This document shows positions 22,218 to 31,816 of a DNA stretch of 64,000 nt, in pieces; the stretch's first letter is position 1, and each line of letters starts with the position of its first letter. The notes under the pieces were generated by a model. That model worked only from the letters and a program-made list of their open reading frames with translations. It did no database searches and was not told the DNA's origin. The DNA comes from Plantago major (taxonomy: Eukaryota > Streptophyta > Magnoliopsida > Lamiales > Plantaginaceae). The translations under genes and the position numbers were made by a program. Location of the stretch: contig JAIFAC010000282.1 in NCBI GenBank assembly GCA_026545765.1, positions 1-64,000 of the forward strand, read 5' to 3'.

Positions 22218-23567
22218 TGATGTGCTCAAATTACTACTTAGAAAACAAGTAGAAAGCAGTTGTTGTAGACAGACAATGCTAACCACAGAATCGTTCGCTA
22301 AGGAACCAATTAAGCTACCAAACAGTTGAAAGCAAATAGTCACTTGTGGAAACGGCTTGATTTGTTTTGTTTTGATTACTTCTAATAACTAGAAAACAGA
22401 AAAGCACAGAAACGGTTTTTAACAATGAGAGAAGATGAACACAGTAGTAATGATCAAGTAATGCTAATTCGTTCTAGGGCAATCATTCATATTTGTCCTT
22501 GATCGGTGTCTGCAATCAATCAATCCAATTCCACCAGTCGTACTTTGAATATTTAAAACTAGAGTAATCGTGGGTTTTCAATCCATGATCCTTAACCGAA
22601 AACGATTTTGAAGATTTAAAACTAACTTATTGAATTGAAGGTTTTACGAATATTTCAAACTAGACAAACCTATATGAATGAATCCAAAATCCTATAAACG
22701 AATATACAATACTATCAAAAACCCACGATCCTTAACCGAAAATGATTTTGAAGATTTAAAACTAACTTATTGAATTGAAGGTTTTACGAATATTTCAAAC
22801 TAGACAAACCTATATGAATGAATCCAAAATCCTATAAACGAATATACAATACTATCACATAACTACCGTGTTCAGAGTGGTTTAGCTACTCATAACAGAT
22901 AATTCCATACAGAGATTCATGGCAATGATCATACAAAACATAGCTGATAAGCTCGCATGCAATAACATACAATTCAACCAATAAGATAACGAACGAATTG
23001 TAAAGAAGAAAGCAATGGAGAAATCAATACCAATAACCTTGATGGTCAAAATCATTGAGTAACCAAGCTGCAAAGATGTCTCAATGTCAATGTATGGCCC
23101 TTGGAGCTTTTCTCAAAACTAGGTTAAAAGAAATATGAATGAAAAAGAATCCAAATTCTAATCTAATAAGGAAAATAAAATTAATTCTGCGTCGCTCTCC
23201 GCGGCGAGGTTTCTTAATCGCACTGTATATCCAACTCGCATAATCTCGCCGCGGCGGACCAATTCCTTCACCACGGCGAGCTTCAATCTTCAAACAGGAG
23301 CATCACTCGCTAAATCTCGCCGCGGCGTGCCATGCTGGAACTTCCAATGCCAAGCTCGTAAAATCTCACCGGTGGATTTGAATACCTCGCCATGGCGAAG
23401 CCATATAATGACTTGTCTTCATACAGCTCAAAAGACACAGATTTCTACAAAACACAAACAAAACACCAAAGCGTAAAAACGAACTAAAAAGACTACAAAA
23501 CTAAAGACAAAGACTCACAAAGACCGCTAAAAAAGACCAAATGAGACGTTAGAATATTGTCTCATCA
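22218..23567 (-). repeat. Element T 5' LTR (1.35 kb)
   Basis: Same ends as the left LTR. It holds a 140 bp tandem duplication (about 22580-22860) and a run of CG-rich palindromic motifs at 23195-23400. Confidence 0.85.
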
Positions 23568-23572
23568 GAAAG

Positions 23573-23929
23573 CATGCATCTTTGAAAAGTAGCAGGAGCG
23601 TTGCACAGTCCGAAAGGCATTCTGCGATAGGCAAAAGTCCCATAGGGACAAGTAAATGTCGTCTTCTCCTGGTCCTCCTGAGCAATGGGTATTTGGTAAA
23701 AACCTAAAAGACCATCCAAAAAGCAATAGAGCTCTACTTGACAAAGGCGGTTAAGCATCTCATCAATGAATGGCAGAGGGAAGTGGTCTTTCTTAGTGGC
23801 TGCATTTAGTTTCCTGTAGTCAATGCACAGACGCCACCCAGTGGTTTTTCTTACCGGGACCTCTATGCCCTTCTCATTTGTTTCGACCGTAACCCCCGAC
23901 TTCTTAGGAACTACATGCACAGGACTCAC
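23573..23929 (-). pseudogene. Element E reverse transcriptase, N-terminal part
   Basis: Minus-strand frame of about 120 residues with the Athila RT fingers and palm: SPVHVVPKKSGVTV, then WRLCIDYRKLNAATKKDHFPLPFIDEML, YCFLDGLLGFYQIPI (catalytic first Asp in FLDG), EKTTFTCPYGTFAYRRMPFGLCNAPATFQRCM. Usual families have YSGY after FLDG. The frame runs into the T LTR at 23567 and resumes at 17553. Enzyme for cDNA synthesis; non-functional here. Confidence 0.88.
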
Positions 23930-24463
23930 CCGTCTGATCGACTATGGGGTAAATTATGTCTTGCTCAAGCATCTTAAGGATCTCGATTTTCACTACATCT
24001 TGCATGGCGAGTTGAGCTGTATTTGGGGTTGCCTAACGGGTTTAGCATCATCTTCTAAACTTATCACATGCATGCAGCAGGTTGCGATAATGCCCTTAAT
24101 GTCTCCAATTCCCCATCCTATGGCGCGAATTCTCCTTAAGAAGCTCGACAAGTTGGTTCTCTTCTTCCTTTTGCAATTTGAAGAGATTATCACGAGTTTG
24201 GACGATTTTCCAAGGAAAGCATACTTAAGGTGGGATGGGAGTTCCTTAAGGTCAGGCCTAAGGGGTTCGATTTCCCCTGTATTGCTACTGAGGGAGTCGA
24301 TTTCACCTAATGGTTCACTAGGGGGATCCAGTTCACCTGCCGGTTCAGTTTCAACTAAATCTAAAGTACAGATTAGCTCATGACTTTCCTCACTCAGAAT
24401 TCCTCTATCAGGATCTAGTGTCAAAGCGGCCTCTAACTTATCGCTAGTAATGTCATCAAGCAA
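23930..24463 (-). pseudogene. Element E protease-RT connector
   Basis: A minus-strand open frame of 156 residues (23993-24463) carries the block just before RT in Athila elements: LKELPSHLKYAFLG, a lysine-rich stretch, then IRAIGWGIGDIKGI and CMHVISLEDDAKPVRQPQ. The acidic proline-rich part upstream is variable linker. A frameshift near 23990 separates it from the RT proper. Confidence 0.8.
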
Positions 24464-25133
24464 AGTAGTGTATACAGGTCATCAACGATCTGATGAAATT
24501 CTTTAGCAATCTCATATTCGGTTCACAATTTATATGAATAGGCATTAGAGTTACTGCGGGACGCCTTGTGTCCTTGCTGATTCGATTGCCTCCGATATCC
24601 ATCGCTATTTTTCCTTCTGCAACATAGACTTGAAGTTTGACAGTTTTCATGAATGGCCTTCCTAGCAAAATCACATGGTTTCTGCTGCTGGTTGTTGCAT
24701 TGCTAGGAGGTAGAACTACAAAATCTCTGGTACCAAATGCGTGTCAACCTTGACCAAAGCATCCCGAATAATACCAAGCGGTCATTTGGATACTACAATC
24801 GACCGTCTACAAAGTCATATTCACTGGTTCCATCTTCCCCAAACTAAGCTCCTGATAAAGGTCATGGGTAATAAGATTAATGCTTGCTCCCAAGTAGAGC
24901 ATACCTTTTTCTACCTTCCCATTCTCCATTAATATATCAATCATGAAACTCCCTGGGTCTTCTTGTTTCACTAGTAATCCGATCACAGAATTTGCTGTTT
25001 CTGGAAGAATCAGCTTTCCAGTAGACGAAAGCTTCTTCCTATTAGCATTTAGGTCCTTGAAGAACTTAGCATAGGAGGGGACATTATCAATAAGCTCCAG
25101 TAGTGGCATGTTCACGTTAACTTTAGAAAGCAT
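24464..25133 (-). pseudogene. Element E aspartic protease (broken)
   Basis: Two minus-strand pieces: 24807-25133 includes VPSYAKFFKDL, CPISI-like substitutes, and YLGASINLITHDLYQEL, where the usual D-L-G-A-S-I-N active site has Tyr for the catalytic Asp; 24464-24674 has ILLGRPFMKTVKLQVYVAEGKIAM, the flap-distal ILLGRPF block. With the Asp lost and a frameshift between pieces, it cannot be active. It lies between gag and RT as expected. Confidence 0.75.
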
Positions 25134-26312
25134 TGCCAGAATAGATTTGAACTTACTGTCGTCTTTTGGTTTCTTAACTCTCCCAGGGTATGGTAATAGC
25201 TTGAAGCTGAGTAGTCTGAGGCGAAGGGTTATTAGATTTATTTAGAACCTCAATGCTACTTCTTGGGTCCTCAATAGTCTCCTCAGCCTCCTCTTCAGTT
25301 GCGTTGACTGCTGGGAGTTTCCAGTTTAGTCATCATATCTGGCTTCTCAACAACCTTACCACTACCCAGTATTGTAGTTTCTTGAATCTCTTCTTCCAAT
25401 TCATCTTCATCCCCAAATTCTAGACGTGCTACGAAGTTAGCCAAACTATCTGCTAAGTCCTCTATTCTACTCATCATCCCTTCAATCTACTGTCCTGTTC
25501 TCTCTTGCCCCTTCATAACAACTTGAATAAATTTTTCATCATGGGCAATTAAAGCCACTAATGTGCTTTCACTAAATGAGCTGCTTTCTGGTAAAATATT
25601 TGCACTATTCACCATTTCTAGAGTTGGCCCCCCTGCACTCTGTCGCAATTCATTGGTAATCCTATCAATATATTCAACATATAACAATTCAGGCTCCTTG
25701 ATCTCGATAGGATTCTTTTTATCTCCCATGATTAATGCACGTTTTGCCATGTCTTCAAAAACCATCCTCATCTCCACAGGTGTCTTGTTAAAAATACCAC
25801 CACCACTCACTTCTACCACAGTCTGGTGTTCTACATTCAATCCTTCATAGAAGGTGCTCATAAGTAACTGCTCAGAAAATCCATGGTGTGGGCATGATCT
25901 TATCATTCCAAGGTATCTTTCCCATGCAAAATCAAAACGTTCCCCTTTTTGCTGACTAAACTCAGATATTTCTCTTTAAAGCTTCACTATCTTCGAGTGT
26001 AGGAAGAACCTTTTGTAGAAGACCTTGAGAATATCCTCCCAAGAAGTAAGTCATCCTGGGGCAATTCTCCATAACCAATCCTTGGCATTACCCTTCACCA
26101 CGAGGGGAAATAACACACACTTAACCTGTTCTTCCTCCAACCCTTGTTTGGATAAATTGCTGACTACATATTCAAAATCTTTGGATGAGCAGGAGGAGTC
26201 CTCCTCGGGGTTTCAAAAACACGGTGGTGTATGCCTCAAATCACTTTCGATTCATATTTCTTTGATGCATAAATCGTTCACAATAGCAGGTCCAGCTACC
26301 CTTGTAGAGTAA
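25134..26312 (-). pseudogene. Element E Gag (broken)
   Basis: Minus-strand pieces give the start of Gag (about 26300, RVAGPAIVNDLCIKE), then AKDWLWRIAPG (about 26070), a region with stops, then 25487-25906 with IRSCPHHGFSEQLLMSTFYEGLN and a long tail, and an acidic linker at 25295-25477. The capsid pattern is the same as in T Gag but clearly diverged from it. Multiple stops and frameshifts. Confidence 0.75.
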
Positions 26313-26400
26313 CTCAACAAATGCTTAGTTTCTATTAGTCCAAGTAAAATGAAATCACGACAAGTAACCACTGGCTCTCAGCGCTACAATAGGGATTAAT

Positions 26401-26418
26401 TCCCCGGTAGCGGGGCCA
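26401..26418 (-). promoter_or_regulatory. Primer binding site of element E
   Basis: TGGCCCCGCTACCGGGGA on the minus strand, four bases from the LTR end at 26423. Athila-type site, diverged from that of T at several bases. Confidence 0.7.
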
Positions 26419-26422
26419 AATT

Positions 26423-26725
26423 TGATAAGCTCAAATTATACTCTAAAAAAGCAATTAGAGATTAAGCTGTAGTTGCAGCGGCGAGCCTTCCTGCAATTCC
26501 CAAGTCCAAGCTCGTAAAAATTCACCGCGGTGGATCGAATCCCTCGCCGCGGTGAGCTATGCTAAGCAACTCGTCCTCATTTAGTTCAAAAGACATCAAT
26601 TCCTACAAAATGTAAACAAAACACCTAAGCATAAAAGCGAACTAAAAAGACTATAAAACTAAAGACAAAGACTCACAAAGACCGCTAAAAAGGACCAAAT
26701 GAGATGTTAGAATATTGTCTCATCA
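26423..26725 (-). repeat. Element E 5' LTR, internally deleted (303 bp)
   Basis: It keeps both ends (TGATAAGCTC, GTCTCATCA). After GCAATTAGAG it jumps to the CG-rich part, so about 0.94 kb is missing compared with the left LTR. Confidence 0.8.
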
Positions 26726-27341
26726 AGTTTCAGTATAAGTTCATGGTGTGTTTTCAAGCATTCTAAGCGGTGATATTTATAGTTGACTTTGAAGCCGTTT
26801 GAATAGTATCCGATAGGCTCAATTCAAATTCAAACTATTGATATCTGTATATAGTAATGCAGAGTTCTTTGTCTTCTTCTTCAGAGACTTTTGCTTTTGT
26901 GCAGACATTTCTGTCCGAGCAATAAATGCATTGTACTATATTTGTCCTGTTGTCTCAACGGATACGTGAAGCTTTCTGAGACTTGACACGTTCCTGACTC
27001 AGTACACTTGTGTTCTCAGATATCCTTTGAGGAACTTGTTTAATCAAAACACTTGTTGACTTAAGGTTTCTGGACTTTTCTTTTTAGTCTTCAACAATCT
27101 TGAGCAAACTTCAGTCTTCTGGAAATGAGTTCCTTTGATTGGATGCTTCCTTCTTGGTCTTCTTCATATAAATAAAAATTACATTCAGAGACCTAACATC
27201 CTATACAAGATTTGCTAGACTAACATAGTTAGTGATTTTCCTCTTTTACAATGTTCAAGTGAACCAAGAGTACTAAGCACCTTTCTGAGCTAAGATAAGT
27301 CATTAGGTTGCTAATCAAAATCTAAACAGATATTCCTAATA
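26726..27341 (-). repeat. Element C 3' LTR, right piece
   Basis: Reverse complement of the 5' half of the Sirevirus LTR: TATA box at 26774-26781, the TTCAAAC/GTTTGAA arms, and the terminal TTAGGAATATCTG at about 27328-27341. The LTR start reads TA instead of TG. Confidence 0.85.
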
Positions 27342-27750
27342 AATTTCCCCCTTTTTGATCAGTCAACTATGACTATCTTTAAAGTCCTATTACAATCTGG
27401 AAGAGAAAACAATCCACCACTTAATCATTTCTTATGATTTTCAAATGATTTTAATTATGTGCAGAAAGTAAACATCAACCAAAACACAAGGTGTGATCTT
27501 GCTGACAAGTTATCTTTTATAAAAGATATCTGAGAATATGTTCATCAGATATTAGAACAATTACAGAACATAGATAACTTTTACAAGATTTAACAGAAAA
27601 GTACAATCAGCAAAATCACAAAAACTACTTAATCAAATAGAACAACAGGAGTAACCAAGCTCCAAGTGATCAGTCTAAATGACAAGTCTTCATGTCTTCA
27701 AAAACACTTCAGGTTCTCAGCAACCTCAAGTTTTCAGCAACCTCTATGAG
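27342..27750 (-). other. Element C 3' non-coding region with PPT
   Basis: On the minus strand GATCAAAAAGGGGGAAATTT (27342-27361) is the polypurine tract, identical in type to those of A and B. The rest is the spacer between the accessory gene stop and the LTR. Nothing else is seen. Confidence 0.75.
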
Positions 27751-28134
27751 TCAATTGGCAAATTCCCTAACTCCAAGCCTTTTGATGTCGTCAGCATAAT
27801 CATAAAACAGTGTTCTGACTAACATCTCTCTGTCTCTAGCAAATCCGCAGACTTCTTTGTAGGTCTTGGTGGGATTCTTTCTGGCAAAGTGCTTGACCCA
27901 CATATATCTTCCCCATACCCAGGAATGCTCAATTATGAGACCAGAGAGTTTGAAATACTCATAAATGATTTTAAGATATTCAATGTCATCCAGATATTGT
28001 TCCTTAGTCATGTAGAATGACTCATAAGGTTCAACACCCAGTCTTGGCCTTGTGCCTGTTCCGGTCATCTTGGGAACTCTGTGCACATCATCTGGTTTCC
28101 CATAAGAACATTCAAAGGAGAGGTCCTTTTCCAT
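27751..28134 (-). pseudogene. Element C accessory protein, C-terminal domain
   Basis: A 127-residue minus-strand open frame matches the C-terminal end of the A and B accessory proteins: YGKPDDVHRVPKMTGTGTRPRL, VEPYESFYMTKEQYLDDIEYLKIIYEYFKLS, EHSWVWGRYMWVKHFARKNPTKTYKEVCGFARDREM and the end DDIKRLG. The apparent start Met is an internal codon next to the insertion of element A at 28138; the rest of the gene would lie beyond A. Of the three copies this C-terminus is uninterrupted. Function unknown; its conservation across three copies argues that the protein matters to the element. Confidence 0.75.
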
Positions 28135-28137
28135 GAC

Positions 28138-29706
28138 TGTTAGGAATATCTGTTTAGATTTTGATTAGCAACCTAATGACTTATCTTAGCCCAGAAAGGT
28201 GGTTAGTACTCTTGGATCACTTGAACACTGTAAAAGAGGAAAATCACTAAGTATGATAGTCTAGCAAATCTTGTATAGGATGTTAGGTCTCTGAATGTAA
28301 TTTTTTTTTTCTTAAGGAATATCAAGAAGAATGCATCCAGCAGGAGAAGTTCAATTTTAAAATGAAGTTTTGAAGACTGCACAAGATTGTTGAAGACAAA
28401 GGTTATTAGATACCTATGCCAACATATCTTTTATAAACAAGTGTTTCTCAATAAACAAGTTTTGCAAAAGATATCTGAGAACGCAAGGTTTACGAGCGAG
28501 AAAAAGTGCCTGAGATATCTACATGTTTACGAAACAATGTTTCAACGAGTTTACGGAGATGAGAAGGTCTCTAAAAGGGACATGCAATGCTTGAAAGCGT
28601 GCATAGTTCCGTTAGCACTCTGAGGACAAAAATAGTAAAATCTGATAAATGCATGACGAGACATCTGAACAAAAGAGGAAATCTCTGAAAAGAGACAACG
28701 TCTTCTGCAGTACTATTTTCAGATATCAGTAGTTTGAACTTCATTAAGCCTAATGGATACTATTCAAACGGCATGATTTTCAACTATAAATATCATCACT
28801 TAGAATGCTTGAAATACACACAGAACTTACACACCAAGAACTTACATCTACGAACTTATTTATTCAAGCATACAAGCCTTCAATCTACTTATTCTTCAGC
28901 TTACAGTTGCGACTAAGCTCTTGAATTCTAAGTAGCACGAAAGTTCTAAGTGTCCTGATCCTTAACAAGCATTGCTATCTGTGAAGGAGTTGAATCAAAA
29001 GATCAAGAATCTAAGATTCATTCTCTAGAACATTTATCATAGACTTCCGCACATTGTGAAGTGTGTCAAGTGACTCTTGTTTAAGAAGGTAGTATTACAT
29101 AACTGTAGAAGATATTAATCAATCAAATCCTGACAAACTACCTTAACCAACACCTTAAACGGCATGGAGTACAAGAAGTACTTAGTTTAGGAAACTAAGG
29201 AATAACGCAAGGTTACTGAGCATAGGAAGTACTTAGTTTGGGAAACTAAGGAATAGCTCAAAGGTTTCTAAGTATAGGAAGTACTTGGCTGAGAACGCCG
29301 GGGAATAACTTAGGGGGAACACTTGGTTGGGAACCTAGTGTATTTAGGAATCGAGAGTAGATATTTGTAAGGTGAACTCAATTATCTGTCTTAGTGGATT
29401 CTAGGTCTGAGAAAGGCCGAAGTGGATTAGTTGAAGGATTACGCCACCTTTAGATACCACTATAAAGATCAGTGTTATTTACTTTCTGCAATTTATTACT
29501 TGCTTTATTTACCTTGCTGAGTATTTACACATATCTTGCTGAGCACGTGCACTTATCACAGAAAAGTCTTCCGCTCTCTGAAATTAAGTATCAGATATCT
29601 TCACAAATATCTGAGAAATTGTGTTTATCGACAAAAGTTGTAAAAGACTATTCAACCCCCCCCCCACCCCCCTTAGTCTTTTCCTTTGCCGTTATCTAGA
29701 CCAACA
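28138..29706 (+). repeat. Element A 5' LTR (1569 bp)
   Basis: TGTTAGGAATATCTG to GACCAACA, directly before the PBS. It contains a TATA box at 28785-28792, two copies of a stem-loop (29181-29199, 29232-29250), and a C-rich homopolymer run near 29657-29672. Confidence 0.9.
28785..28792 (+). promoter_or_regulatory. TATA box of element A LTR
   Basis: TATAAATA downstream of a GTTTGAA ... TTCAAAC inverted repeat. The same arrangement is in B (TATA at 32500-32507) and C. In the 3' LTR of B the box reads TAAAAATA (about 46836). Confidence 0.65.
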
Positions 29707-29708
29707 AG

Positions 29709-29720
29709 TGGTATCAGAGC
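29709..29720 (+). promoter_or_regulatory. Primer binding site of element A
   Basis: TGGTATCAGAGC, two bases after the LTR end; complementary to the 3' end of plant initiator-Met tRNA, the usual Ty1/copia primer. Confidence 0.9.
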
Positions 29721-29824
29721 GGGAGGTTCCCAAGCCTTCTTCACTGAACCTAGATCCCAAATAAGTGCCCACTAAATGCTTTTCACCTACACTTGATTTG
29801 TCTGTTTAGTGTGTTTGCTGCAGG

Positions 29825-31816
29825 ATGTCTTTAAGTGACGCTCCAATTCTCAAGCCAGAGAATTATGAGAAATGGAAGAACAACATGATGCTCCACCTAG
29901 AAGCCATCAGTGATGAAATGATCAAAGTAATAAAGAATGGCCCCATAGTCATTCAACAACTCAAGCAGGTCATGGAGGTTTCTAATCGTAGAGACAAAGT
30001 TCCCACTGATGAAGAACTAAGTGGTGGTTCCTCACAAACATGTGCTTCAACCATTGGAAGACCTACTGGTCAAGTTATTTACAAGCCAAAGCCCAGAGAG
30101 CTCTGTACACCGGAAGATGCCAAGAGAAATCGACTGGATAGTCAGGCTCGCAATATCATCATACGTTCCACTCCAGAGCACATACGATTAAAGCGTGGGG
30201 TGCAAAAGCAATGAAAGTGGCACAGCAATGATTGAGAAATCTGCGCCTTTGAAAAAAATAAAAGCAGTTCGAAGTTTTGAAGCTCAAATTCCAAAACATT
30301 AAACATGGTCCCACAGAGACTTTTGAAGAACTAGATTTCCGGTTCACAACTTTGATGAGTGAAATGGCTGCACTTGGTGAAAGTGAGAGATACTCTAACT
30401 CTGAAAAGGTGAAGACTATCGTGAGAAGCTTGAATCAAAGCGGGAACACACTCGGTATTTTATTTCAACCAAGGAATGCAAATATCACTCTACTAGAACT
30501 CTTTTCTCACTTAGCTCATCGACTATGAAACTACTCGAGAGAACAAACAATTGATGAGAATGTTCACAATGTTGCTTTAGTAACACAATTATACGAAAAG
30601 AAGGATACCAAGGAAATGACTGAGGAAGATTCTCTTGCTGTAAAGCAAATGAGAAAATATGTCAGTCGGGAGATTGAGAGAAGAAAAGCCAAAGAGAAGC
30701 TGAAAAAGCATCTAGGCTCAAATTATCACTAGTACAAAATATGTATCATTTGTCAAGCTTCATTTGAACAAGCCGACTCGACAAGCATCTAATCTTGAGG
30801 AAGCAGAAATCGGAAATGATATTTGTTTCTATTGTCAGAAACCTGGTCATTTTAAAAGAGATTGCCCTGTTTTCAATAAGCTAAAGACTTGTGACAAGAA
30901 AGATAGAAGAAGCTTCAGCAAGGTCAGAGAGCTATGCTCACTAAAGAAAGGAACAAGATTCAAATCCAACTGGATGCTCTCGATATTGAGTCAGAATCTG
31001 AGGAAGAAGACTCAGATGATACCAAATTACCTTCTCCAGAATTATGTGGCATCACTCATGAATTAGTTGACTTTGGTTAAAAGAAAAGGAAATTATGCGG
31101 GGTTTCTGAGGAGATCTATCAGTTGCTCTAACATTGAGCCCTTCCTAATGGCGCGAGGTAACCAACATCTCTCAATTCATAACTTATGAAAGTGATGAGG
31201 AAGGAATCGAGATTTAGAATATTTAGGAAGAACTTGATCTCTATAAAAGAGAATTTCAAATGATCCGAGTTAGAGCCGACATTCTTGAAGAAGAAAAGAA
31301 TTCTCTTGAGAAGGAAAATTCACAATTACTCAAGATATCTGAGAAAAAGGATGCTGAAAATGCATTTCTCAATGCACAGATATCTGAAATAGAGAATTTA
31401 CACAGAAAGACAATGGATATACTCCAAAAGGAAAATAAAAATCTTCTTTCTGAAAATGAGGAACTCAAGAAGAAAGAACTATCTTTTCAATCCTATGCCA
31501 AAGCTTGTGACACTCTTACTGAAGTACACTCTTATTTAAGAGATCCTTCAGAAGAGGGAGGACTTGGGCTGGACACACAAACAAATAGTTCTACCACTCT
31601 GAATAAGAGTGACCAAAGAATAACATTTGTAAGTGCTCAACAAGATGGTTCCCAAATAACATATATCATTGGTCAGAAAGCTAAGGTTGTTGACAAAGGA
31701 AAGGCAGTTGCGACCAAACCTTTGTGGGAAAAAAAAGTCCAAAAGAAAACTGTTGGGAATGTTTCTGTAAAGAAACATAACACTGAAAAGTGTAATCACC
31801 CACAGTGTTGTGTCTC
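29825..31816 (+). pseudogene. Element A Gag, N-terminal and middle part (broken)
   Basis: The ATG at 29825 opens MSLSDAPILKPENYEKWKNNM, the start of a copia-type Gag (UBN2-like). A frameshift near 30210 is followed by GPTETFEELDFRFTTLMSEMAALGE (about 30310-30380), another break, and the zinc knuckle CFYCQKPGHFKRDC at 30824-30865. A long coiled-coil follows (31260-31560, RADILEEEKNSLEKEN), then a Lys-rich tail. B cuts the gene at 31817 and it resumes at 47682. Gag packages the RNA; the coiled coil after the zinc knuckle is a Sirevirus-like extension. Confidence 0.8.

Larger units (their letters stand above)
17559..23567 (-). mobile_element. Element T: gag-protease-only LTR retrotransposon (TR-GAG-like)
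   Basis: It has two LTRs (17559-18757 and 22218-23567) with TG..CA ends and flanking GAATG (17554-17558) and GAAAG (23568-23572), a target duplication with one change. On the minus strand the order is 5' LTR, PBS, gag, protease, long 3' non-coding region, PPT, 3' LTR. There is no RT, RNase H or integrase, and the 3.46 kb interior leaves no room for them. LTR ends, PBS form and 3' region match element E, so T looks like a non-autonomous relative that must borrow enzymes in trans. Confidence 0.85.
1073..26725 (-). mobile_element. Element E: Athila-like Ty3/gypsy retrotransposon, twice interrupted
   Basis: On the minus strand the order is 5' LTR (26423-26725), PBS, gag, protease, RT, RNase H, integrase, long 3' non-coding region, 3' LTR (1073-2314). 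Ends are TG..CA; flanking pentamers GGTTT (1068-1072) and AGTTT (26726-26730) look like a target duplication with one change. The PBS form (TGGC..GCTACCGGGGA) and the RT and integrase sequences are typical of the Athila lineage. F is inserted in the integrase and T in the RT; removing both leaves about 7.8 kb. All coding parts carry stops and indels, so the copy is dead. Confidence 0.85.
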
